This document shows positions 51,867-61,736 of a stretch of 64,000 nt of DNA, one piece after another. Numbering within the stretch: the stretch's first letter is position 1; the number at the start of each line of letters is the position of its first letter. Source of the DNA: Bifidobacterium boum. Its GTDB lineage: Bacteria; Actinomycetota; Actinomycetes; Actinomycetales; Bifidobacteriaceae. A program made the translations under genes and the position numbers. Location: contig NZ_JGYQ01000015.1 in NCBI RefSeq assembly GCF_000741535.1, positions 211,730-275,729 on the forward strand, given 5' to 3'. The notes under the pieces were generated by a model. It saw only the letters and a list, made by a program, of their open reading frames with translations. It was not told where the DNA came from and did not search any database.

Positions 51867-53156
51867 ATGAAGACGGATTCCCATTCAGGACGCGGAACGC
51901 TCAGGTCGGCATTTCGTCGGGCGCTCACCGTGGCGTGTGTTGCGGTGATGGGTCTCGGTGCTGCCGGATGCGGGTCGTCAAACGCGCAGACGGTGACGTT
52001 GGATTTCTTCCAGTTCAAGTCCGAGGCTGCCGACCAGTTCAAGAAGATGGCTCAGGAGTTCGAGAAGGAAAACCCGAATATCCGCATCAATATCAATAAT
52101 TCCGCGAATGCGCAGACCGATCTGCGTACCCGGTTCGTGAAGAACCGTGTTCCGGATGTCATCACGTTCAACGGCGATATCAGCTTCGGCATGTTCGCCG
52201 CCACTGGCGTGTTCCACGATTTCACGGATGATCCGATTGTCGACGAACTCAACCCGGGCATGGTCCAGATCGCCAAGAACCTGGTGCAGACCACTGATCC
52301 GGCGAAGAAGCGCCTGTATGGTCTTCCGTTCTCCGGCAACGCATCCGGCTACATCTACAACAAAACACTGTGGCGCAAGGCCGGTGTGGATCCGAACAAT
52401 CCGCCCAAGACCTGGGACGAATTTATTGCCATGTTGAAGAAATTCAAGGCGGCGGGTATCAACCCGGTGCAAGCCAGTGTCGCTGACGCATGGACCACCC
52501 AGGCGCCGCTCGCCTCGCTAGCCGGCACGCTGGTTCCGGAATCCGAGTACACGAAGCTGAAGGAAGGCAAAACCGATTTCAAGACCATCTGGACTGAGGT
52601 CGCGCAGAAGGAAGTCGAAATGTACTCCTACTCGACATCCGACAAGGGCGTCACCTACCAGGAGGCCACCCAGAACTTCGCGAAAGGCACGGCTGCGATC
52701 ATTCCGCTCGGCACATACGCCATTCCGCAGATCACGATGATCAACCCGGACATCGACCTTGGTTTCGCGCAGATGCCGGCAACCAACAACGCCAAGGAGC
52801 AGAAGCTCACCGCAGGTGATGACGTGATGCTCACGATGGGCGCCAACACCAAGCACCCGAAGGAAGCGATGAAGTTCATCAAATTCCTGATGAGTGAGAA
52901 GCAGCTGAACGCCTATGCGAAGGCACAGTCCGCGATCACCCCGCTCAAGGACACGTACTTCGGCAACAAGGCGTTGGAAGGTGTCCGCCCGTTCTTTGAA
53001 AGCAATGATGTGGTTGACTTCTGCGACCACTACATCCCGTCGTCCATCAATATCGGCGGCTACCTGCAGACCATGGTGATCAGCGGCAACGTCCCCCGCT
53101 TCATCAATTCGATGCAGAAGGAATGGGACAAGGTCCAGGCTCGTACGGTCGAGTAA
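51867..53156 (+). CDS. Sugar ABC transporter substrate-binding lipoprotein
   Basis: The 429-residue lipoprotein has a signal peptide with lipobox LGAAGC (Cys near 35). The family-1 solute-binding fold follows, with [19 protein letters not shown] and the [20 protein letters not shown] segment. It delivers an oligosaccharide to the two downstream permeases. The genes lie in one operon (gaps of 33 and 44 bp) facing the ROK regulator. By locus resemblance the cargo may be raffinose-type sugars (RafB-like); sequence alone does not prove this. Confidence 0.92.
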   Translation: MKTDSHSGRGTLRSAFRRALTVACVAVMGLGAAGCGSSNAQTVTLDFFQFKSEAADQFKKMAQEFEKENPNIRININNSANAQTDLRTRFVKNRVPDVITFNGDISFGMFAATGVFHDFTDDPIVDELNPGMVQIAKNLVQTTDPAKKRLYGLPFSGNASGYIYNKTLWRKAGVDPNNPPKTWDEFIAMLKKFKAAGINPVQASVADAWTTQAPLASLAGTLVPESEYTKLKEGKTDFKTIWTEVAQKEVEMYSYSTSDKGVTYQEATQNFAKGTAAIIPLGTYAIPQITMINPDIDLGFAQMPATNNAKEQKLTAGDDVMLTMGANTKHPKEAMKFIKFLMSEKQLNAYAKAQSAITPLKDTYFGNKALEGVRPFFESNDVVDFCDHYIPSSINIGGYLQTMVISGNVPRFINSMQKEWDKVQARTVE

Positions 53157-53189
53157 GTCGAGTAATCGGACACGGAGAAAGGAAATAGC

Positions 53190-54128
53190 ATGTCTGCAAC
53201 AGTCGTATCGTCGAAGCAGCCGGCGGCGTCGGACAAGCCTGCCAAGAAACGCAAGTCCGCGTTTTCCAAGCGCAAGGTGGATCGCGCGTTCTACTGGATG
53301 ACCGTCCCCGCGGCGATTATCTTCGCGATCTTCCTGTATGTCCCGTTCATTCGCGGCATCGGCTACTCGTTCACCAATTCGCAGGGCTACGGCAACTTCA
53401 AGTTCGTCGGCTTGCATAACTATCAGGCGCTGTTCAGCGATGATCGCGTCGGCCACGCCTATCTGTTCACGTTCTTCATCGCCATCATCATCACCGTGCT
53501 GATTAACTTCATTTCGATGTTCCTGGCGGTGCTGCTGAACAGCAAGATTGCGTTCAAGAACGGGTTCCGGGCGATCTTCTTCATCCCGTATATCCTGGGC
53601 ACGCTGGTCATCGGCTACGTGTTCAAGTACATCTTCATGTCGCCGCTTCCCGCGCTTGGCAAGGCGCTGGGCATCGGCTGGCTGTCCGAATCGATGCTGA
53701 CCAGCGAACAGCATGCTTGGATTCCTGTGGTGTTCCTCGCCGTTTGGCAGGGTGTCGCCTATTCCACGCTGCTGTACATCGCCGGCTTGCAGACCATTGA
53801 CGATGAAATCTATGAGGCCGCGTCGATTGACGGCGTGAACGCGTGGCAGAAGTTCTGGAAGATCACCTTCCCGTTGATTGGGCCGTTCGTGACCATCAAC
53901 CTCGTCCTGTCGCTCAAGAACGCACTCGGCACCTTCGACCAGGTGGTCGCGTTGACGGAGGGCGGCCCGAACTCTTCGACCGAGACCGTGACCTACCTCA
54001 TCTGGAAGGGCGGCCTGACCGGCGGCGAATACGCCTACCAGACGGCTAACGCGGTGCTCTTCTTCATCGTTCTCGCGATTGTCGCGTTCATCCAGCTCGG
54101 ATTCTCGAGAAGCAAGGAGCAGATCTGA
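53190..54128 (+). CDS. Sugar ABC transporter permease, MalF-like
   Basis: The 312-residue permease has six membrane helices, starting VPAAIIFAIFLYVPFIRGIG. The cytosolic EAA loop is EIYEAASIDGVNAWQKFWKI, which contacts the ATPase. The N-terminal 30 residues are Lys/Ala-rich. A ribosome site GAGAAAGGA precedes the ATG. Confidence 0.93.
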   Translation: MSATVVSSKQPAASDKPAKKRKSAFSKRKVDRAFYWMTVPAAIIFAIFLYVPFIRGIGYSFTNSQGYGNFKFVGLHNYQALFSDDRVGHAYLFTFFIAIIITVLINFISMFLAVLLNSKIAFKNGFRAIFFIPYILGTLVIGYVFKYIFMSPLPALGKALGIGWLSESMLTSEQHAWIPVVFLAVWQGVAYSTLLYIAGLQTIDDEIYEAASIDGVNAWQKFWKITFPLIGPFVTINLVLSLKNALGTFDQVVALTEGGPNSSTETVTYLIWKGGLTGGEYAYQTANAVLFFIVLAIVAFIQLGFSRSKEQI

Positions 54129-54172
54129 CGGCCGCGCACTGATGCTCGGCTGACAGAGGGGAAAGGAATATC

Positions 54173-55006
54173 ATGAAAGACAAGACATTCCACAAGGATC
54201 ATCGGATTAACTGGTGGCTGACCGCACTGACCGTGGTGCTGTCGCTGACTGTGCTGATTCCGCTGTATTTCACTATCGTCACGGCGTTGAAGACGCCGGC
54301 TGAAGCGGGCTCGTTCAGCCTGCCGACCTCCTGGCAGTGGCATAATTTCGCGGATGCGTCAGCGAAGGTCGATTATCCGCGGGCCGCGCTGAATTCCGCG
54401 ATCATCACGGTGGCCGCGGTGGTGCTCACGCTGCTGACGAACACCTTCGTGGCGTACGCCGTCGCTCGCAACATGGACAAGCGCTTCTTCCGCTTCCTGT
54501 ACTACTTCTTCATCGCCGCGATGTTCGTGCCGTTCCCGGTGGTGATGCTGCCGATCGCCAAGCAGATGGGCGCCTGGCATTTGGATAACCAGTTCGGTCT
54601 GATTCTGCTGTACATGACGCTCGGCTTGGGTACAAACCTGTTCATCGCGACCGGCTTCATCCGTTCGATCCCGCCGTCGCTTGAGGAAGCGGCACGCGTG
54701 GATGGCGCGAGCACATGGAAGATCTTCTGGAAGATCATCTTCCCGCTGATGAGCCCGATCAACGCGACGATCGGCATCCTGACTGCGCTGTGGGCCTGGA
54801 ACGACTTCCTGCTGCCGCTGATTGTGCTGACGGACCAGTCCAACCAGACGATTCCGCTCGCCCAGTACGTGTTCAGCTCCCAGTTCGCGACCAATTATCC
54901 GATGGCGTTCTCCAGCTATCTGATGGCGATGGCTCCGATTCTGATCGTCTATGTCTTCGCCCAGCGTTGGGTCGTCAGCGGCGTAATGAGGGGCGCGGTG
55001 AAGTGA
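54173..55006 (+). CDS. Sugar ABC transporter permease, MalG-like
   Basis: The 277-residue permease has six helices, the first LTVVLSLTVLIPLYFTIVTAL, and the EAA loop SLEEAARVDGASTWKIFWKI. It completes the membrane pore with the preceding permease. No ATPase gene follows; a hairpin begins four bases after the stop. Confidence 0.93.
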   Translation: MKDKTFHKDHRINWWLTALTVVLSLTVLIPLYFTIVTALKTPAEAGSFSLPTSWQWHNFADASAKVDYPRAALNSAIITVAAVVLTLLTNTFVAYAVARNMDKRFFRFLYYFFIAAMFVPFPVVMLPIAKQMGAWHLDNQFGLILLYMTLGLGTNLFIATGFIRSIPPSLEEAARVDGASTWKIFWKIIFPLMSPINATIGILTALWAWNDFLLPLIVLTDQSNQTIPLAQYVFSSQFATNYPMAFSSYLMAMAPILIVYVFAQRWVVSGVMRGAVK

Positions 55007-55009
55007 GGT

Positions 55010-55036
55010 AGTGGAAAGCCCGGTGGACTTTCCACT
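55010..55036 (+). terminator. First terminator of the ABC operon
   Basis: AGTGGAAAG and CTTTCCACT form a 9-bp stem with a 9-base loop directly after the stop of the second permease. Confidence 0.7.
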
Positions 55037-55125
55037 CACCGCACCGGATTGAGCGGGGCTGCGCTCGCGGTTTCCGGCTCGTTCCGGTCCTCACTTGCTT
55101 ACTTCTATTCGATTGTTCTCTCCCG

Positions 55126-55167
55126 CTGAGGGGTCTGTGATCATCCACAGGCCCCTCAGTCTGTTTT
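55126..55167 (+). terminator. Second terminator before the truncated permease
   Basis: A 14-bp stem with one G-U pair (CTGAGGGGTCTGTG / CACAGGCCCCTCAG) and loop ATCATC is followed by TCTGTTTTCC. It ends within 10 bp of the open frame of the truncated permease. Confidence 0.85.
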
Positions 55168-55174
55168 CCTAACG

Positions 55175-55945
55175 TTGTGCGTCTGCATCATGCCTTTTGT
55201 GAGCATGTTTTCTGCGGCGATTCAGCCGCAAGGCTCAACTCCTGAAGGCATCCAATTCACTGCCCACCCGCAGTGGCACAATTTCGTGGATGCTTGGAAG
55301 ATGGCGAATATCACCCCATTGCTGCTGAACAGCATGCTGTTGGTGGTCGTTGTGGTTCCGAGCGTGATGATCCTATGTTCCTTGGGCGGCTACGCATTCG
55401 CCCATCTCAGTGTGCCGTGCAAAGGCTTGATTTACTTCCTGTTCCTGATTGGTCTGACCATTCCGTTCGAAACCCTGGTCACTCCGTTGTATTACGAAAT
55501 CAGCGACATGGGCATACTCAATACCCGACTGGCGTTGATGTTGCCCCTGATCGGTCTCAACATCCCATTCGGCATCGTGTGGATGCGGTCCTGCTTCGAG
55601 CAGATGCCCCGTGATTTGATTGAGGCGGCAAGCATCGACGGTGCCGGGCACTTCCGTACATTCGTCTCGGTACAACTGCCGCTCGCTCTTCCCGCGCTCT
55701 CATCGCTGGGCATCTTGACGTTCCTGGCGACGTGGAATCAGTTCCTTCTTGCGGTTGTGCTGGAGGATGATCCGAACAAGCGCACGATGGCAGGTGCTTT
55801 GCAGTCTTTCGTCGGCCAATATCAGACCGATGTCGTGCTCCTCAACGCAGGCGCTCTGCTGATCATGGCGCCGACGATGATTTTGTTCATCATCCTGCAG
55901 CGGTACTTCATCCGTGCCATGCTGGCGGGCTCTGTCAAAGGATGA
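55175..55945 (+). pseudogene. MalG-like permease lacking its first membrane segment
   Basis: The frame encodes 256 residues. From QWHNFVDAWKMANITPLL on it aligns with normal MalG-type permeases, including the EAA loop DLIEAASIDGAGHFRTF and four or five helices. The usual N-terminal 20-25 residues (cytosolic end and most of helix 1) are missing. In their place is VCIMPFVSMFSAAIQPQG, directly after a terminator. No ribosome site or promoter is evident before TTG 55175 or ATG 55190. It is most simply the last gene of a second importer whose binding protein, first permease and 5' end were lost. It may be silent or only read through. Confidence 0.75.
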
Positions 55946-55948
55946 CCT

Positions 55949-57643
55949 ATGGCCGAGAGCAATGCTGATAATTGGTGGAGAAACGCCGTGGTCTACGAGG
56001 TGTATCCCCGGTCGTTCAATGATTCCAACGGTGACGGGGAAGGTGATTTCCGCGGCATCATTGATCGATTGGACTACCTGCATGACCTCGGTGTGGATGC
56101 ATTGTGGCTCACGCCGTTCTATCCCTCACCACTTGCGGATGGTGGGTATGATGTCGCTGACTATTGTGGCGTAGATCCAAGGTTCGGGACGCTGCGGCAG
56201 TTCGCCGATCTCGTTGCTCGCGCGCACGACCGGGGAATACGCATTATCATCGATATCGTGCCCAACCACACTTCGGACAAGCATCCTTGGTTTACCAAGG
56301 CACTGCATTCGGCGCCGGGATCGAAGGAACGGAACCGCTATATCTTCCATGTCGGGCGGGGAGAGCACGGAGAACAACCGCCGACGAACTGGCTGAGCAA
56401 TTTCGGTGGATCGGCGTGGGAGCCTTGCGGGGACGGATGGTACTACTTGCATTCGTTTGCCAAGGAACAGCCTGATTTGAACTGGGATAATCCTGAAGTT
56501 CAGCAGGATTTCCTGGATATTCTCCGTTTCTGGTGCGAGCAAGGTGTAGACGGGTTCCGTATTGACGTATCCCATGGGCTCGTCAAAGACCTGAGGGAGC
56601 CGTTACGGGATCGGCCGGATCCGGCATTGATGTCGCCACAAGCTGCGGACGGGACTGACCCTTTGTGGGACCGTGATGGTGTGCATGAAATCTACCGTCA
56701 ATGGCGCGAACTGTTGAATCAGTACACGCCGGTGAAGTACGCGATTGGGGAATCTTGGACGCCGTTCACTCCACGGGTATACCAGTATGCTCGGCAGGAT
56801 GAACTCGGATCGATCTTTGATTTTTCGCTGCTCAAGGCGGCGTGGAACCGAGACGATTATCGGAAGATCATCGAGCGAACTGGCGTATGCGCTGCCGCTG
56901 CCGGTTCCGCGCCGGTCTGGGTGCTGGGAAACCATGATGTGCCAAGACTGGCTTCGCGGATTGCGCTTCCCAAAGGTGCGGATGTCGAACATTGGGTGAC
57001 GTCGGACGGCCGCGACCCGAGTATCGATCCTGCCCGGGCGGAACGCCGTGCGCGCGCCGAAGCGCTGTTGATGCTTGGTCTACCCGGCACAGCGTTCATC
57101 TATCAGGGTGATGAGCTCGGATTGCCTGAGGATCTTGATTTACGGCCTGCGGACGTGCAAGACCCGATTTGGGAGCGGTCCGGGCATCGATTCAAAGGGC
57201 GTGACGGCTGCCGTGTGCCCCTGCCTTGGAACAGCGATTCAGTGTCGTTCGGTTTTAGCCAGTCTTCACATCCTTGGCTGCCGCAGCCGGCATGGTATGC
57301 ACGGTTTGCGGTGTCCAATCAGGAATGCTCGCCGGAATCGATGCTGAATCTATACCGTGCGGCTATCGCAGAGCGTCGCCATTGGATTGGGCCGGGGGAT
57401 GAAGCCGAATGGCTCACGGATGGTGAATACGCTGAAGATGGTCTTGGCTGGAGAGTGTCTTCCGGATTGGAAGTCTTGGTGAATTTCTCTTCCGAGCATG
57501 CGATTCGCCTGCCGGAAGAAGCGACTATCCTGTTGAATTCGTGCCCGGAAAGAACGGATCGCGCGAATAAGCAGGTTCCACCTGAAAGCGCGGTCTGGTA
57601 TTTTCGTGGAACCCCGGTGTCTCGCAGCAAGGAGAACCAATGA
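55949..57643 (+). CDS. GH13 alpha-glucosidase
   Basis: The 564-residue cytosolic enzyme opens WWRNAVVYEVYPRSFNDSNG, typical of alpha-glucosidase/oligo-1,6-glucosidase type GH13. The catalytic set is Asp206 (GFRIDVSHG), Glu268 (AIGESW) and Asp330 (GNHDVPR). It lacks a signal peptide. It starts three bases after the truncated permease and overlaps the Sip1-type gene by four bases. The likely substrates are short alpha-glucosides such as sucrose, melezitose or isomalto-sugars, and specificity is not decidable here. Confidence 0.9.
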   Translation: MAESNADNWWRNAVVYEVYPRSFNDSNGDGEGDFRGIIDRLDYLHDLGVDALWLTPFYPSPLADGGYDVADYCGVDPRFGTLRQFADLVARAHDRGIRIIIDIVPNHTSDKHPWFTKALHSAPGSKERNRYIFHVGRGEHGEQPPTNWLSNFGGSAWEPCGDGWYYLHSFAKEQPDLNWDNPEVQQDFLDILRFWCEQGVDGFRIDVSHGLVKDLREPLRDRPDPALMSPQAADGTDPLWDRDGVHEIYRQWRELLNQYTPVKYAIGESWTPFTPRVYQYARQDELGSIFDFSLLKAAWNRDDYRKIIERTGVCAAAAGSAPVWVLGNHDVPRLASRIALPKGADVEHWVTSDGRDPSIDPARAERRARAEALLMLGLPGTAFIYQGDELGLPEDLDLRPADVQDPIWERSGHRFKGRDGCRVPLPWNSDSVSFGFSQSSHPWLPQPAWYARFAVSNQECSPESMLNLYRAAIAERRHWIGPGDEAEWLTDGEYAEDGLGWRVSSGLEVLVNFSSEHAIRLPEEATILLNSCPERTDRANKQVPPESAVWYFRGTPVSRSKENQ

Positions 57644-59445
57644 ACAACGTATGCCCAATCGATGTTGTGCGTGTCCAATCCAGCATCCTGAAAGAAGACA
57701 CGCATGAGTGCAAGGAATGTGCCGTTCCGGCAACGGCGGTGAACATCGAGCCTCACCATGGGGACGATGCTGTCTGGAGTCTGTCAATCTGCACTGAGAC
57801 CGGGTTGGCGAAGAGCGAGCAGAAATTCATCGCCTGTGATTCATTCGCGCCGTGCGATGCCGTACGGGTCGACTGCAAGATGGGTGCGGCTGCTGACGGC
57901 GAGATTCTGGCGCTGTACCAGCACAAGGAGTGGTGGATGCGGCCGGCATGGTGTTCGACGACCGCGCACATCCCGTTTGGCACCCAACTGCTTCTTTGGC
58001 GTCGGAAGGATCACGACGGTAGTGTGTGGTGGAACGCGGTGCTGGCGATTTGCGATGCCGATTTCCGTACAGACATCAGAGGGGACGCGCAAGGTATCGA
58101 GTTCGTGGTGTCGTCGAACCGTATGGGAATGACTCATATTGCAGCGACGCTGGGGTTCATGTCGGTGGCGGCAACCCCGTACCTTGCCGTTCAAGCGTGC
58201 GTATCGGCAGCCGCCGGGCACACGGGTATCAGCACCCGCAGGCAGAAACCTTTCCCGGAGAATCTGTCCGGTTTGGGTTGGTGCACTTGGGATTCACTGG
58301 GCCAGAACGTCAATGAGCGCAACATCATCGAGAAGATGCAGGAATTCCACAAGTTGGGAGTGCCCATTTCCTGGGTGCTGATTGATGACGGTTGGTCGGA
58401 TGTTGACAGGTCCCGACAGAAGTTGCGCTCCTTCGATGCCGATCCCGAGCGTTTCCCGCAAGGACTGAGGCATACGGTCGACGTGCTTCGCAAACAGTTC
58501 GGAGTGAAACATGTCGGCGTATGGCAAGCGTTCCAAGGATACTGGAATGGCATCGATCCCGATGGCCCCATCGCTTCGACTTTGGGCGACTGCCTTGCTC
58601 GGCGTCGCGATGGCGTATTGGTGCCGGGGCCGATGAGAAATCAGGCTGCACGCTTCTGGGGTGACTGGGATTCGGCACTGGAGAAGCAGGGTGTTGATTT
58701 CCTGAAGGTCGATTCCCAAGGTTCAATCGCGGTGATGACCATGGGGCAGGAGAGTTTCGGGGCGGCAACTATCGGCCGCCACCAAGGGCTTGAAGACGCG
58801 TCGAACTGTATGGGTGGAACGATTATCAACTGCATGGCGATGACTCCGGAGAATTTCTGGCACAGTGAACGGGCTCAGGTCATACGCACCAGCGATGATT
58901 TCCTTCCGAGATCGCCCGAGTCTTTGGATGAGCACATCATACAGAACGCTTACTGTTCTTTGTTGCTTGGGCAACTTTATTATCCGGATTGGGACATGTT
59001 CTGGAGTGAACATCCGTATGCGTGGGCAAGTGCGCTCGCAAGGGTGTTCAGCGGTGGTCCGGTGTATTGTTCGGATGCGCTTGGCCATACGAACGCGTCT
59101 GTGCTCCGTAGCATCGTCGGTGATGATGGCAAGGTGCTGCATCCGGATTCGCCGGGGGTTCCTGTAGAGCAATCATTGCTGAATGATCCGCGGCTCTCGG
59201 ACACGCCTTTAGGCATTCGTGCGCCGTTCGGCGACCGCGAGATGACACTGTACATTGGTCTGCGCAAACAGGATGAGCAACATGTCAGGCTGGTGGCTGA
59301 TGCGCCGGTGACGGTATACGGGCCGGCTGAGGGGGCGGTCAGCCGCTTATGCGAGTCGCAACATGCGGATTTCCGCCTCGCGTATGGGCAAGCGCTGCTC
59401 GTTGATATCCCTCGGCGGCATGCTGAGGGCGTCATAGCAGGATGA
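57640..59445 (+). CDS. Sip1/raffinose-synthase-like GH36 enzyme
   Basis: The 601-residue protein belongs to the GH36 branch with plant Sip1 and raffinose synthase rather than ordinary alpha-galactosidases. LGWCTWDSLGQNVNERNIIE, PISWVLIDDGWSDVDRSR and FLKVDSQGS (nucleophile Asp358) with IRTSDDFLPRSPES (acid/base Asp419) are characteristic. No signal peptide is present. The four-base overlap with the GH13 gene implies coordinated synthesis, so the two probably act in sequence on one oligosaccharide. In Bifidobacterium breve such a gene accompanies the melezitose locus next to raf (recalled, not checked). Hydrolysis or transglycosylation are both possible. Confidence 0.88.
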   Translation: MNNVCPIDVVRVQSSILKEDTHECKECAVPATAVNIEPHHGDDAVWSLSICTETGLAKSEQKFIACDSFAPCDAVRVDCKMGAAADGEILALYQHKEWWMRPAWCSTTAHIPFGTQLLLWRRKDHDGSVWWNAVLAICDADFRTDIRGDAQGIEFVVSSNRMGMTHIAATLGFMSVAATPYLAVQACVSAAAGHTGISTRRQKPFPENLSGLGWCTWDSLGQNVNERNIIEKMQEFHKLGVPISWVLIDDGWSDVDRSRQKLRSFDADPERFPQGLRHTVDVLRKQFGVKHVGVWQAFQGYWNGIDPDGPIASTLGDCLARRRDGVLVPGPMRNQAARFWGDWDSALEKQGVDFLKVDSQGSIAVMTMGQESFGAATIGRHQGLEDASNCMGGTIINCMAMTPENFWHSERAQVIRTSDDFLPRSPESLDEHIIQNAYCSLLLGQLYYPDWDMFWSEHPYAWASALARVFSGGPVYCSDALGHTNASVLRSIVGDDGKVLHPDSPGVPVEQSLLNDPRLSDTPLGIRAPFGDREMTLYIGLRKQDEQHVRLVADAPVTVYGPAEGAVSRLCESQHADFRLAYGQALLVDIPRRHAEGVIAG

Positions 59446-59501
59446 CAACAGCCGGATATCACATCCGTCGCATCTGCCGCTGTCCGGTTATCTGCCCGCT
59501 G

Positions 59502-59519
59502 TGTGATTGTCCAGTCGCA
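59502..59519. promoter_or_regulatory. Operator-like palindrome, copy 1
   Basis: TGTGATTGTCCAGTCGCA has outer arms TGTGA(C/T)TG / CAGTCGCA and differs from copy 2 in three positions. Confidence 0.45.
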
Positions 59520-59647
59520 TGGCGGGCGGTTGTCGGTGGCTGCCTCTGTGTTTGCCTTGGTTATCTGTCTGTTGTGTAGCTTTCCGGTTGCACGCCAGCC
59601 AGTTTCCGCTTGCTGTGCGCGTGTTGGCCCCCGCTATCCGCCCTCCG

Positions 59648-59665
59648 TGTGACTGCTCAGTCGCA
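59648..59665. promoter_or_regulatory. Operator-like palindrome, copy 2
   Basis: TGTGACTGCTCAGTCGCA is symmetrical in seven of eight arm positions, 113 bp before the start codon. It could bind a LacI-type repressor encoded elsewhere. Confidence 0.5.
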
Positions 59666-59777
59666 CGTCGCCCGAATATCTTTCCTCGCGCAGCCGGCAC
59701 GCCAGCAATAGGAATGAAAACGTGTGCATCGTACGATAATCCCAGCAGAACAACACCAGACAGCAAAGGAGCTTGCC

Positions 59778-61601
59778 ATGACCAATTTCAATCGTCCGGC
59801 CCTTCCCGCCGGTGTCCGCACGAATGGGGCGTCCACCAGCCCGTGGTGGGCGAACGCCGTGGTGTACCAGATTTACCCGCGCAGCTTCCAGGACACGGAT
59901 GGCGATGGCCTCGGCGATATCAAGGGCATTACCCGCCGCTTGGATTATCTCGCCGATTTGGGCGTCGACGTGCTGTGGTTGAGCCCGGTCTACAAGTCCC
60001 CGCAGGATGACAACGGCTACGATATCGCGGATTACCAGAGCATCGACCCGATGTTCGGCACGCTTGACGACATGGATGAGCTGCTCGCGCAAGCGCACAA
60101 GCGCGGTCTGAAAATCGTGATGGATTTGGTCGTCAACCACACGTCCGACGAGCACGCATGGTTCCAAGCGAGCCGCGACAAGAACGACCCGCACGCCGAC
60201 TGGTATTGGTGGCGTCCCGCCCGCCCCGGCCATGAGCCGGGCACGCCTGGTGCCGAACCGAACCGCTGGGGCTCGTATTTCGGCGGCTCCGCCTGGCAGT
60301 ATGACCCCAAGCGCGGCGAGTACTTCTTCCACCAATATTCCCCGAAGCAGCCTGACCTCAACTGGGAGAACCCGCAGGTGCGTCACGCTGTCTACCAGAT
60401 GATGAACTGGTGGCTTGACCGCGGTATTGACGGTTTCCGCATGGACGTCATCACGCAGATTTCCAAGCGTGTCGACCCCAACGGCAAGCTTCCCGGCGAG
60501 ACCGGCAGCCAGATCGAGGATTATCCCGCCGGCCCTGACGGCTACTCATCCCCGTTCCCGTTCTGCTCCGACGGCCCGCGTCTCGACGAGTTCCTCAAGG
60601 AAATGCATCGTGAAGTGTTCGACGGCCGCGAAGGCTATCTCACAGTCGGTGAAGCGCCAGGCGTGGCCCCGCAGCGCAACGAGCAAATCACCGATCCCGC
60701 TGCCCGGGAGCTGGACATGCTGTTCATGTTCGAGCACGTCGACATCGATTGCGAAAACGGCACGAAATGGAATCCAACCCCGTTGGACGTCCCGAAGCTG
60801 AAGCGCACGCTCGCCGCCCAACAGGATGCGGTTGCGAAGAAAGGCTGGGTAAGCTTGTTCTTCGACAACCACGATCAGCCGCGTGTCGTGTCCCGCTGGG
60901 GTGATGACTCCACGGAGGAGAACCGCGTCCATTCCGCCAAGGCGCTGGCGATGCTGCTGCACATGCATCGCGGCACCCCCTACATTTACGAGGGTGAGGA
61001 GCTCGGCATGACGAACGCGCATTTCACTCGGCTCGACCAGTATCGTGACCTTGAATCCCTGAACATGTTCCGCCAGCGGGTCGAACAGGCACGCATCCAG
61101 TCCGCTGAATCCATGATGGACGCGCTCGCCAAACGCAGCCGCGACAACGCCCGCACCCCGATGCAATGGGATGATTCCACGTACGCCGGGTTCACCGCTA
61201 CCGACGCCCGCAAGGAACCGTGGATCAGCGTCAACCCGAACCATACGACGGTCAACGCGCAAGCCCAGCAGGACGATCCGGATTCGGTGTTCTCCTTCTT
61301 CAAGCAGCTCATCGCATTGCGTCATAACAATCCGGTCGTGTCCGCAGGCGACTGGCACCTGCTTGACGAGTCCGACCCGCAGGTGTACGCCTTCACCCGC
61401 ACGCTGGGCGATGAGCGGCTCCTCATCGCAGTCAACCTGTCCGGAAAGGAAGCGCGCATTCCGGGGGAAACCGAAGCCGCGCTCACCGCCGTCGGCGAAA
61501 CGCCCGACATCATGCTGACCTCGTATGATCCGCAGCATTCCGCCGATTCGTTGGCTGCACGCACGCTGTCCCCGTGGGAGGCGGTGACGGTCCGACTCTA
61601 G
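59778..61601 (+). CDS. GH13 oligo-1,6-glucosidase/alpha-glucosidase
   Basis: The 607-residue cytosolic enzyme opens WWANAVVYQIYPRSFQDTDG. The catalytic triad is Asp223 (GFRMDVITQ), Glu292 (TVGEAPG) and Asp366 (FFDNHDQPR). It resembles the bifidobacterial Agl enzymes that cleave alpha-1,6 and other alpha-glucosidic bonds of isomaltose, panose and related sugars. Its codon bias is stronger than in the GH13 gene at 55949, suggesting higher expression or longer residence. Start 59778 has AAAGGAG six bases upstream. A terminator follows. Confidence 0.93.
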   Translation: MTNFNRPALPAGVRTNGASTSPWWANAVVYQIYPRSFQDTDGDGLGDIKGITRRLDYLADLGVDVLWLSPVYKSPQDDNGYDIADYQSIDPMFGTLDDMDELLAQAHKRGLKIVMDLVVNHTSDEHAWFQASRDKNDPHADWYWWRPARPGHEPGTPGAEPNRWGSYFGGSAWQYDPKRGEYFFHQYSPKQPDLNWENPQVRHAVYQMMNWWLDRGIDGFRMDVITQISKRVDPNGKLPGETGSQIEDYPAGPDGYSSPFPFCSDGPRLDEFLKEMHREVFDGREGYLTVGEAPGVAPQRNEQITDPAARELDMLFMFEHVDIDCENGTKWNPTPLDVPKLKRTLAAQQDAVAKKGWVSLFFDNHDQPRVVSRWGDDSTEENRVHSAKALAMLLHMHRGTPYIYEGEELGMTNAHFTRLDQYRDLESLNMFRQRVEQARIQSAESMMDALAKRSRDNARTPMQWDDSTYAGFTATDARKEPWISVNPNHTTVNAQAQQDDPDSVFSFFKQLIALRHNNPVVSAGDWHLLDESDPQVYAFTRTLGDERLLIAVNLSGKEARIPGETEAALTAVGETPDIMLTSYDPQHSADSLAARTLSPWEAVTVRL

Positions 61602-61629
61602 CTGAACACAGACTTGATGATAGTTCGTC

Positions 61630-61665
61630 GTCGTGCGGGTGATGCCGGATAAGCTCCCGCACGAC
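61630..61665 (+). terminator. Terminator after the second GH13 gene
   Basis: GTCGTGCGGG and CCCGCACGAC form a perfect 10-bp stem with a 16-base loop, about 30 bp past the stop. Confidence 0.75.
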
Positions 61666-61736
61666 AGCTGGTGAGTTGCCTCAAGGTGCGAGACACTGTG
61701 ACATGCTTGTGCCTTGACGGTCTTACAATAACGATC

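Larger units (their letters stand above)
59446..59777. promoter_or_regulatory. Upstream region of the second GH13 gene with paired operator-like palindromes
   Basis: This 332-bp gap has no gene. Two related 18-bp near-palindromes lie at 59502-59519 and 59648-59665, 146 bp apart; they are listed separately. AAAGGAG at 59766-59772 is the ribosome site for ATG 59778. Confidence 0.5.
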
